DNA of 63,539 bases from contig CACYHQ010000011.1 of assembly GCA_902774245.1 (NCBI GenBank), positions 1-63,539 of the forward strand, given 5' to 3'. Positions 9,900-17,053 of this stretch are shown piece after piece. The notes under the pieces are model-generated. The model was not told the origin of the DNA. It did no database searches and worked only from the letters and a program-made list of their open reading frames with translations. A program made the translations under genes and the position numbers. Within the stretch, counting starts at the first letter, position 1. Each line of letters opens with the position of its first letter. Origin of the DNA: an uncultured bacterium. Lineage in GTDB: Bacteria; Verrucomicrobiota; Lentisphaeria; Victivallales; UBA1829.

Positions 9900-10957
9900 A
9901 AAGCCTGCTGAAACACCTTTCGCCGTTCGCGCCCGACCAGTCCGGAGCCGTCTCCGCGCTCTTCGACTTCGGCGGACTCATCGTGATCTGCGATGCAGGC
10001 GGCTGCACCGGGAACATCTGCGGCTTCGACGAACCGCGCTGGTTCATCCGCAAAAGCGCCGTCTTCAGCGCCGGGCTCCGCGACATGGACGCCATTCTCG
10101 GCCGCGATGACAAACTCGTCTCCAAACTCCAGTCCGCCCTGGACAGCTCCGGCCTCAAATTCTCCGCCATCATCGGCACCCCGGTCCCCGCGATCATCGC
10201 GACCGATTTCAAGGCGCTGAAACGTATGGCGGAGAAACGCACCGGACTACCCGCGATCACGGTCGCAACGACCGGAACGCGTCACTACGACCGGGGCGCG
10301 TCCGACGCCTGGCTGGAACTTTTTAAAACGTTTGCGATTGAGAATCTCGATATTGATCCCGGCACGGTCGGCATCCTCGGCGCGTCGCCGCTGGATTTCC
10401 CGACGCTCGACGCCGGAAATCTGCTGTCTGATGCACTGAAAAAAGACGGTTGGAATAAAGTCAAATGCTATGGCATGGGCGCGGGGCTCGATGATGTTAA
10501 AAAAGCATCTTCCGTTGTGAAAAACATCGTTGTTTCGCCTGCCGGACTCGCCGCCGCGAAGTATCTGGAAAAGACCTTCGGCACCCCCTATGAAGTACGC
10601 TGCCCGTGGCTGCCGCAACAGGTGCTCGGCGCACTGCCCGCGCTCGCCGGGAGAAAGACGCTCGTGATCCATCAGCAGTTCGCCGCGAACACCGTCCGCG
10701 ATAAAATATTGAAACTTGATCCCGCCTCTCAGGTCGACGTCGCGTCCTGGTTCATTATGGAACCGGACTATATGCGCTCCGGCGGCTTCCGCATCGAGAG
10801 CGAAGAGGCGTTCATAGAGGCGGTCGCGAACGGCGGCTACGATGCGATCGTCTGTGACAGCCGTCTGCGCGTCGCCCTGCCCCGGACGCAGAGTTTCAAC
10901 ATCATCGACTTCCCGCATTTCGCCGTCTCCGGACGGCTTCTCGACGAGGTGAAATAA
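9896..10957 (+). CDS. Nitrogenase component 1-like protein, K-type, second module
   Basis: 353 residues; ATG 9896 overlaps the preceding stop and has a strong GGAGG (9884-9888). N-terminal block LIVICDAGGCTGNICGFDEP parallels the first K-type protein and holds its likely cluster cysteine. The shared ILGASPLDF block follows near residue 160. The C-terminal part is shorter than in the first module and lacks its cysteines. HypF begins 1 nt after its stop, so the nitrogenase-like set and the hyp genes are read as one transcript with coupled translation. Confidence 0.78.
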   Translation: MKSLLKHLSPFAPDQSGAVSALFDFGGLIVICDAGGCTGNICGFDEPRWFIRKSAVFSAGLRDMDAILGRDDKLVSKLQSALDSSGLKFSAIIGTPVPAIIATDFKALKRMAEKRTGLPAITVATTGTRHYDRGASDAWLELFKTFAIENLDIDPGTVGILGASPLDFPTLDAGNLLSDALKKDGWNKVKCYGMGAGLDDVKKASSVVKNIVVSPAGLAAAKYLEKTFGTPYEVRCPWLPQQVLGALPALAGRKTLVIHQQFAANTVRDKILKLDPASQVDVASWFIMEPDYMRSGGFRIESEEAFIEAVANGGYDAIVCDSRLRVALPRTQSFNIIDFPHFAVSGRLLDEVK

Positions 10958-10958
10958 G

Positions 10959-13337
10959 ATGAACACGGCTAACGTTTCCACCACGGTCTTCCGCATCTAC
11001 GGCGTCGTCCAAGGCGTCGGATTCCGTCCGTTCGTCAGCCGGATCGCCGTCCGCGCCGGACTCACCGGCAGCGTCGCGAACAAGGGTTCCTACGTGGAAA
11101 TCCACGCGCAGGGAAACGAGGAAGCAATGAAAGACTTCCGCCTCGCGCTCGAACACGAGGCCCCGCCGCGTTCCGCGATCCTGAAAATCGACACGCGCGT
11201 CCGCATGGAGCCGCCCTACCCGACGTTCGAGATCATCGAGAGCGAACACGAAACCGGGGATATCTTCGTCTCGCCGGACATCGCCACGTGCGACCAGTGC
11301 AAACAGGAGCTGTTTGACGTCACGAACCGCCGCTATCTGCACCCCTTCATCAACTGCACCGCGTGCGGCCCGCGCCTGACCATCCTCGACGCCATGCCCT
11401 ACGACCGCGAACGCACCAGCATGGGCTATTTTCTGATGTGTCCGCAGTGCGGGAACGAATACACCTCGCCGGAGTCGCGCCGTTACGACGCCCAGCCGGT
11501 CTGCTGTCACGACTGCGGCCCGGAAGTCTACCTCATCGGACGCCCCGAACGCAACGAAAAGGCCATCACCGCCGCCCGCCGCGCCATCCTCGACGGAAAG
11601 ATCGTCGCGATCAAGGGCATCGGCGGCTTCCATCTGTGCTGCAATGCCCGCGACGCGCAGGCCGTGGCGCGTCTGCGCGAACTCAAGCACCGTCCCATGA
11701 AGCCGTTCGCCGTGATGATGGACTCGCTGGAGACGGTCCGCCGCGAATGCGTGATCCTGCCCGGACAGGAGGAGATCCTGGACGGCCATCAGAAACCGAT
11801 CATCCTGCTCAGGAAACGCTCCGAAAGCGCGCTTCCGGACGTCCTCGCGCCCGACAATCCTACGCTCGGCGTGATGCTGCCGTACGCACCCGTCCAGATG
11901 CTGCTCTTCCACTTTAACGACGACCTGACCATGCCCGACTGCCTCGTCATGACCAGCGGCAACGTCTCCGGCGCGCCCATCTGCCGCAGCGACGAGGACG
12001 CGCTCGCCGAGATCGCCGGGTTCTGCGACGTGATCCTGTCCCACAACCGCCGGATCCGTCTCCGCGCGGACGATTCGGTCATGGACTGGCTGGACGGCCG
12101 TCCGTACATGATCCGCCGGTCGCGCGGCTACGCGCCGCTGCCGTTCTTCGTCTCCGGCGACTTCCGCGGACAGGTGCTCGGCATCGGCGGCGAGCTCAAA
12201 AACACCTTCTGCCTCGCAAACGGCGGCCTCTTCTATCCCTCGCCCTACATCGGCGACATGGAGGACCTGCGCACGGTCCGCGCCCTGCGGGAATCGGTCG
12301 CGCGGATGTCCGAACTGCTCGAGATGAAACCGCAGATCGTCTGCTGCGACCTGCACCCGAAATACAACTCGTCCGCCGTCGCGTCCGAACTCGGCATCCC
12401 CGTCCTGAAGATCCAGCACCACTATGCGCATGTGCTCTCCTGCATGGTCGAAAACGACTTCACGGACGAGGTCATCGGCGTGTCGTTCGACGGTACCGGA
12501 TACGGCACGGACGGCACGATCTGGGGCGGGGAATTCCTGCGCGCCAGACCGGACGGCTTCACCCGCGCCGGATATATCAAACCGTTTTTGCAGGCGGGCG
12601 GCGACGCCTCTGCGCGCGAAGGCTGGCGCATCGCCGTTTCGATGATCGCCGGCCTGTTCCCCTCCGATGAAGCAGAACGTGTTGTCGCCGCGCTCGACCT
12701 CTGCTCGCCCGGCGTTTATAAGTTCCAGAAGAACATGCTGGATAAAAAACTGAACTGTGTGCTTTCGACCAGCGCGGGGCGTCTTTTCGACGCCGTCAGC
12801 GCGATCCTCGGCATCCGCAAATCCTCCACGTTCGAGGGCGAAGCGTCCATGGCGCTCCAGTTCGCCGCCGAGGCATGGAATGAGTCGCATCCCGGACAGA
12901 CGGAAATCGTTCCGGCTTATACGAACTTCGACCGCGACGCCTCCGGCGCGATCGTCCTGCCGACGGATTTGCTTGCGAAGGACATCATCCTTGCCCGGCT
13001 CGACGGCGCGGATTCCGGCATGCTCGCCGCCCGCTTCCACTCGGCACTCGCCAATATGATCGCGAAGACGTGCGAAGCCATCCGAGAAGATTCCGGGCTG
13101 AACACCTGCGCGCTGACCGGAGGCGTGTTCCAGAACCGTCTGCTCACGACGCTCTGCGCCGATCTTCTTCGCGGCGCGGGATTCCGCGTGCTGCTGCACG
13201 GCATGATCCCGCCCAACGACGGCGGCATCGGCGCGGGCCAGGCGTTCGCCGCCATGTACCATCTGAACCACCCGAACAACAATTCATCCATATCACATTC
13301 CCCCATACAAACACAAGGAGACGGCTTATGTGTGTAG
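10959..13337 (+). CDS. hypF: HypF carbamoyltransferase
   Basis: 792 residues, full family length. Domains in order: acylphosphatase-like (GVVQGVGFRPFV, residues 1-90); two zinc fingers (CDQC/CTAC and CPQC/CCHDC, about 105-190); YrdC-like (KIVAIKGIGGFHLCC, about 200-390); Kae1-like carbamoyl transfer domain (KIQHHYAHVLSCM, VSFDGTGYGTDGTIWGGE, ALTGGVFQNRLL). It makes carbamoyl-AMP from carbamoyl phosphate and loads the carbamoyl group onto the C-terminal cysteine of HypE, the source of cyanide ligands in [NiFe]-hydrogenase maturation. All catalytic blocks look intact. No [NiFe]-hydrogenase gene is nearby. Two starts downstream exist but the acylphosphatase domain requires this one. Confidence 0.95.
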   Translation: MNTANVSTTVFRIYGVVQGVGFRPFVSRIAVRAGLTGSVANKGSYVEIHAQGNEEAMKDFRLALEHEAPPRSAILKIDTRVRMEPPYPTFEIIESEHETGDIFVSPDIATCDQCKQELFDVTNRRYLHPFINCTACGPRLTILDAMPYDRERTSMGYFLMCPQCGNEYTSPESRRYDAQPVCCHDCGPEVYLIGRPERNEKAITAARRAILDGKIVAIKGIGGFHLCCNARDAQAVARLRELKHRPMKPFAVMMDSLETVRRECVILPGQEEILDGHQKPIILLRKRSESALPDVLAPDNPTLGVMLPYAPVQMLLFHFNDDLTMPDCLVMTSGNVSGAPICRSDEDALAEIAGFCDVILSHNRRIRLRADDSVMDWLDGRPYMIRRSRGYAPLPFFVSGDFRGQVLGIGGELKNTFCLANGGLFYPSPYIGDMEDLRTVRALRESVARMSELLEMKPQIVCCDLHPKYNSSAVASELGIPVLKIQHHYAHVLSCMVENDFTDEVIGVSFDGTGYGTDGTIWGGEFLRARPDGFTRAGYIKPFLQAGGDASAREGWRIAVSMIAGLFPSDEAERVVAALDLCSPGVYKFQKNMLDKKLNCVLSTSAGRLFDAVSAILGIRKSSTFEGEASMALQFAAEAWNESHPGQTEIVPAYTNFDRDASGAIVLPTDLLAKDIILARLDGADSGMLAARFHSALANMIAKTCEAIREDSGLNTCALTGGVFQNRLLTTLCADLLRGAGFRVLLHGMIPPNDGGIGAGQAFAAMYHLNHPNNNSSISHSPIQTQGDGLCV

Positions 13338-13546
13338 GTCTTTCCGCAAGAGTTGTCAGCATCGAGGACGGCACCGCCCTCATCGACGCGTCCGGCGCGA
13401 AACGCAAGGTTTCGGCGGACCTCATCGACGATCTGGAGCCGGGCGATTACGTCATGGTCCATGCCGGCGTCGCCATCGCGAAGATCACGGACACGGACAC
13501 GGACGAATCCCGCAAGATCATGGAGTCGCTCGATGGAATCGGCTAA
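13328..13546 (+). CDS. hypC: HypC iron-cyanide-carbonyl scaffold chaperone
   Basis: 72 residues, ATG 13328 with AAGGAG upstream, overlapping hypF by 10 nt. It begins MCVG, keeping the essential Cys2 that HypC proteins use with HypD to hold iron. The OB-fold pattern is visible (ARVVSIEDGTALIDASGAKR, then LEPGDYVMVHAGVAIAKI). HypC normally carries Fe(CN)2CO to the hydrogenase large subunit; here no such subunit is encoded, so the acceptor is unknown and could be one of the nitrogenase-like proteins. Confidence 0.93.
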   Translation: MCVGLSARVVSIEDGTALIDASGAKRKVSADLIDDLEPGDYVMVHAGVAIAKITDTDTDESRKIMESLDGIG

Positions 13547-14579
13547 ACAGATCATCGAATCCTACGTCGGGCGCAAACTCCGGATCATGGAGGTCTGCGG
13601 CACCCATACCCACGAGATCTTCCGTCTCGGCATCCGCCGCATCCTGCCGCCGCAGATCGAACTCATCTCCGGTCCCGGGTGCCCAGTCTGCGTGACGCCC
13701 GCCGGGTACATCGACGAGGCGGTCATGCTCGCGCTCGAACACGGCGCGGTCATCTGCACGTTCGGCGACCTGATCCGCGTGCCAGGGTCGGAAATGAGTC
13801 TCGCGGGGGCGCGGTCCAAAGGGGCGGCGGTGAAAACCGTCTACTCGCCGCTGGACGCGGTCGATTTCGCGCGGGAGAACCCGGACAAACAGGTCGTGTT
13901 CCTGGCGGTCGGATTCGAGACGACGGTCCCGGCGGCATGTCTTGCGGTGAAGAAGGCCGCCGCCGAAGGGCTCGCGAACTTCTCGATCCTCGGCGCGAAC
14001 AAGACCATGCCGAACGCGTACAAGGCGCTGAAGGGCAGCGCGGACGCGTTCCTGTACCCCGGCCACGTGAACGCCATCACCGGCACCGCCGTCTGCGAAG
14101 ACCTCGTGAAGCTCGGCGTCTCCGGCGTCGTGGCGGGATTCACCGCCGACGAGATCCTCACCGCGCTCGCGGTCATCGTCAAGCTGTCCGCCTCCGGCGA
14201 ACCGTTCTTCCGCAACTGCTATCCGCGTGTAGTGCGCCCCGAGGGGTCGCCCGCCGCGCTGAAGCTGATGGACACGGTCATGGAGCCGTGCGACGCGGAG
14301 TGGCGCGGACTCGGCGTGATCCCGATGTCCGGCCTGAAACTCCGTCCGGCGTTCGCCGCGCACGACGCCCGGCTGAAGTTCAGCCTGCCGCCCGTCGCGG
14401 GACGGAGCAATCCCGCCTGCCGCTGCGGCGAGGTGCTTCAGGGCAAATGCAAATCCACCGACTGCAAACTATTCGGGACCGCTTGCACCCCGCTCCACCC
14501 GGTCGGAGCGTGCATGGTCTCCAACGAAGGGGCGTGTTCCGCCTACTACCAATACGGAGATATTCTCAATGAACAATAA
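13533..14579 (+). CDS. hypD: HypD Fe(CN)2CO assembly protein
   Basis: 348 residues from ATG 13533, overlapping hypC by 14 nt; the longer frame from 13353 is a shadow of hypC. Diagnostic blocks: MEVCGTHTHEIFRLG, ISGPGCPVCVTP, GFETTVPAA, YPGHVNAITG, and a C-terminal cysteine-rich segment (CRCGEVLQGKCKSTDC, then CTPLHPVGACMVSNEGACS) that binds the [4Fe-4S] cluster. With HypC it is the platform where iron receives two CN and one CO. No residue normally considered essential appears to be lost. Confidence 0.95.
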   Translation: MESAKQIIESYVGRKLRIMEVCGTHTHEIFRLGIRRILPPQIELISGPGCPVCVTPAGYIDEAVMLALEHGAVICTFGDLIRVPGSEMSLAGARSKGAAVKTVYSPLDAVDFARENPDKQVVFLAVGFETTVPAACLAVKKAAAEGLANFSILGANKTMPNAYKALKGSADAFLYPGHVNAITGTAVCEDLVKLGVSGVVAGFTADEILTALAVIVKLSASGEPFFRNCYPRVVRPEGSPAALKLMDTVMEPCDAEWRGLGVIPMSGLKLRPAFAAHDARLKFSLPPVAGRSNPACRCGEVLQGKCKSTDCKLFGTACTPLHPVGACMVSNEGACSAYYQYGDILNEQ

Positions 14580-15579
14580 TGAATTCGTGACGCTCGCGCA
14601 CGGCGCGGGCGGACGCCAGACTGCCGAACTCATCGACCGCGTCTTCAAGGCGCATTTCTCCAACCCGGATTTCACCGGCGACGACGCCGCGGTCCTGCCC
14701 GTGGACGCCGGAAAGATCGCGTTCACCACCGACGGCTTCATCGTGTCGCCGTTCGAGTTCCCCGGCGGCAACATCGGCAAGCTCAGCATCTGCGGCACGG
14801 TCAACGACCTCGCATGCATGGGCGCGAAACCGCTCTACCTCTCCTGCGCGTTCGTGATCGAGGAGGGTTTCCCCCTCGCCAAGCTCGAAGAGATCGCCGC
14901 CGCCATGAAGAAGACCGCAGACGAGGCCGGAGTCCGCATCGTGGCGGGCGACACCAAGGTCGCGGGCAAGGGCCAGGTCGACCACGTCTTCATCACCACC
15001 ACCGGCGTCGGACAGCTCACCGAGGGCGTCCGTACCTCCGGCTCGTTCGCGCGTCCCGGCGACGCCGTGATCGTAACTGGCGACGTAGGCCGCCACGGCT
15101 GCACCATATTGCTCGCCCGCAACGAGTTCGAGATCGACGCCGACGTGACCAGCGACTGCGCCCCGCTCTGGGGCACCGTGAAGAGCATGATCGACGCCTC
15201 GCACGACATCCACGTGATCCGCGACGCCACGCGTGGCGGCGTCGGCACCGTCCTGTACGAAATCGCCGACCAGAGCAAAGTCGGGATCCGCCTCAATTCA
15301 GCCGATGTCCCAGTCGCACCCGAAGTCCGCGGCGTCTGCGGCATGCTCGGACTCGAACCGCTTTACCTCGCCTGCGAAGGACGCCTCGTCGTCTTCGCGC
15401 CGAAATCCGAAGCGCCCGCCATCCTCGAAGCGCTCCGCAAGGGCCCCTACTCCGCCAACGCCGCGATCATCGGCGAAGTCGTCGCCGACCATCCCGGCAA
15501 GGTCGTCATGACCACCGAGATCGGCGCGCAGTCGCTTCTGCCCCAGCCCGGCGGCGAGCTCCTGCCCCGGATCTGTTAA
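14569..15579 (+). CDS. hypE: HypE carbamoyl dehydratase
   Basis: 336 residues, overlapping hypD by 11 nt. PurM/SelD-like ATPase: LAHGAGGRQTAELI, FTGDDAAVLPVD, GKLSICGTVNDLACMGA, DTKVAGKGQVD, DATRGGVGTVLYEIA. The protein ends in PRIC with the C-terminal cysteine that is carbamoylated by HypF and dehydrated to thiocyanate before CN transfer to HypD-HypC. It is the last gene of the operon; an intrinsic terminator follows 26 nt later. HypA and HypB, needed for nickel, are absent. Confidence 0.95.
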   Translation: MNNNEFVTLAHGAGGRQTAELIDRVFKAHFSNPDFTGDDAAVLPVDAGKIAFTTDGFIVSPFEFPGGNIGKLSICGTVNDLACMGAKPLYLSCAFVIEEGFPLAKLEEIAAAMKKTADEAGVRIVAGDTKVAGKGQVDHVFITTTGVGQLTEGVRTSGSFARPGDAVIVTGDVGRHGCTILLARNEFEIDADVTSDCAPLWGTVKSMIDASHDIHVIRDATRGGVGTVLYEIADQSKVGIRLNSADVPVAPEVRGVCGMLGLEPLYLACEGRLVVFAPKSEAPAILEALRKGPYSANAAIIGEVVADHPGKVVMTTEIGAQSLLPQPGGELLPRIC

Positions 15580-15604
15580 TCAGACGAACAATCTTTGACG
15601 ATCT

Positions 15605-15648
15605 ATCCCCGTCGAGAACCGAATGATGGTCCGGCGGGGATTCTTTTT
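15605..15648 (+). terminator. Intrinsic terminator after hypE
   Basis: Ten-bp stem (ATCCCCGTCG with CGGCGGGGAT, one G-T wobble) followed by TCTTTTT. Ends the 12-gene operon. Confidence 0.8.
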
Positions 15649-15664
15649 GCACGACTGCATCGGC

Positions 15665-15722
15665 AAAAACTACATACTTTCCACCGAAAATCATCCGAAA
15701 ACGGGCAAAAGATGTAGTTTTT
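15665..15722 (+). repeat. 11-bp inverted repeat upstream of the AraC promoter
   Basis: AAAAACTACAT at 15665-15675 and its exact reverse complement at 15712-15722, 36 nt apart, ending 34 nt before the -35 element. It could be a paired operator for the AraC-type regulator or a weak RNA hairpin; the stretch 15649-15756 holds nothing else recognisable. Confidence 0.5.
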
Positions 15723-15756
15723 AACATTTTATCATTGTTTTTCCCCTTTTTTTTGT

Positions 15757-15784
15757 TTGACATTGGCGGGAAAGCATGTATTTT
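15757..15784 (+). promoter_or_regulatory. Promoter of the AraC-family gene
   Basis: Perfect TTGACA (15757-15762), 16-nt spacer, TATTTT (15779-15784). Start site would fall about 90 nt upstream of the coding sequence. Confidence 0.7.
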
Positions 15785-15880
15785 ATGTTTGAACAAGCAA
15801 GAAGAACGGCGCGCCGCAAACAGTCAATGCTGTACGGCGTGATGTTCAGAAGAACAAACAATCATCCATGAACTTTTGTT

Positions 15881-16966
15881 ATGTTTGAACTGCCTAAAAA
15901 ATTCGACCGGGAATACAACGGTATCTTCCGCACCATCGGCCGCGACGTCTTTTCCACCGGCATCCTCAAAAAAGAAAACGTTTCGATCGACTGGAACGGC
16001 GGGTCCTTCCCGCTCTTCTCCGTCTCGGTCGTGCTCCGCGGACGAGGCACGTACGTCGACGAGGACGGTGCGGAATACCCCCTGATGCCAGGCAAGCTCT
16101 TCTTCCGCATCCCGCACCGCAAGCACGCCACATACATTGAGGAGAACAGCCGCTGGCTCGAGTTCTACATGTCGTGCCATTTCATGAGCGACGATTCGAC
16201 GGATTACGGCGGGCTGCCGCCGCCCGACCACATGGAGGTGGACGAGAAACGCGAAGGCTACCTGAAGCTCAAGAACATGCCCGGCCAGGACGACAAATGG
16301 ATCTATGCCATGTGCAAGCACGTCTTCTGCATCCATACGCAGACGCCCGTGCGCGACATCGACCTCTCCCTCGCGCTCCTCAACGAGTGCTTCGACTTCA
16401 TCTCGTTCATGAACAACGAGACGAACCAGTCGAAGATCCCGCTGGAGATGTTCGCCCTCACCACCAAGCTCCTGAAGAGCCGCCGCGAGGATTTCTCCGA
16501 CCGCATCACGTCCGAGATCAAGAAGATCATCCTCGAAAACCTCACGGACAACCGTTCCCTGCCCGAGCTCCTGAAGGACCTCCCGCTCAGCTATCCCTCC
16601 CTGCGCCAGCACTTCATGCGCGTGATGGGGCACAACATCGGCGAATACCAGATCCAGTGCCGCATGGAGGAGGCCGTGAACATGCTCATGCGCGGCGTGA
16701 GCGTGAAGGAAACGGCATTCAACCTGGGCTACAAGGACCAGTTCTTCTTCTCCAAGCAGTTCCACCAGAAACTCGGCTATCCGCCCAGCGCCATCAATCC
16801 GCTGAACCCGCGCGGCGTAAAACGCTACCAGCCGAAGGACGCCCCCGCGGAACCGGAACCCGTCAGCGTCAGTGCGCCGCCAGGCGCAAAAGCCTCCGCA
16901 TCCGCGCCGAAGACGAAAAAAGCCGCATCCGCGCCGAAGAAGTCCTCCGGCAAGTCCGGCAGATAA
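15881..16966 (+). CDS. AraC-family transcriptional regulator
   Basis: 361 residues. N-terminal cupin-like sensor: FPLFSVSVVLRGRGTYVDED, a PLMPGKLFFRIPHRKHATYI block and a WLEFYMSCHFM block. C-terminal double helix-turn-helix at about 215-310, with GVSVKETAFNLGYKDQFFFSKQFHQKLGYPP as the second HTH and the classic F-F-S-K-x-F-H-x-x-x-G-x-P signature. The last 45 residues are an Ala/Lys/Ser/Pro tail (KASASAPKTKKAASAPKKSS) not typical of the family, perhaps a nucleic-acid contact or linker. It probably senses a sugar or related ligand. The gene is followed after 87 nt by a large helicase on the same strand, but there is no evidence for a functional link. Confidence 0.88.
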   Translation: MFELPKKFDREYNGIFRTIGRDVFSTGILKKENVSIDWNGGSFPLFSVSVVLRGRGTYVDEDGAEYPLMPGKLFFRIPHRKHATYIEENSRWLEFYMSCHFMSDDSTDYGGLPPPDHMEVDEKREGYLKLKNMPGQDDKWIYAMCKHVFCIHTQTPVRDIDLSLALLNECFDFISFMNNETNQSKIPLEMFALTTKLLKSRREDFSDRITSEIKKIILENLTDNRSLPELLKDLPLSYPSLRQHFMRVMGHNIGEYQIQCRMEEAVNMLMRGVSVKETAFNLGYKDQFFFSKQFHQKLGYPPSAINPLNPRGVKRYQPKDAPAEPEPVSVSAPPGAKASASAPKTKKAASAPKKSSGKSGR

Positions 16967-17053
16967 CGCTATCCCGTCCCATCCGGTTTCCGCCCGGACC
17001 GTATGGGATTTCCCTTGTTTCAGACAGTTTCATCGACAGACAGGTTCGACTCC

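Noticed and set aside
4595..10957. True nitrogenase (nitrogen fixation) genes
   Set aside because: The D- and K-type proteins are short, lack recognisable FeMo-cofactor ligands, and nifB, nifE and nifN are not present. They are nitrogenase-like.
10902..13271. 789-codon minus-strand open frame opposite hypF
   Set aside because: It is the antisense shadow of a GC-rich coding gene; composition is Arg/Val/Asp/Ala junk with no domain, while hypF on the other strand is complete.
17043..17053. tRNA T-loop-like sequence GGTTCGACTCC
   Set aside because: No matching acceptor, D or anticodon stems can be placed around it.
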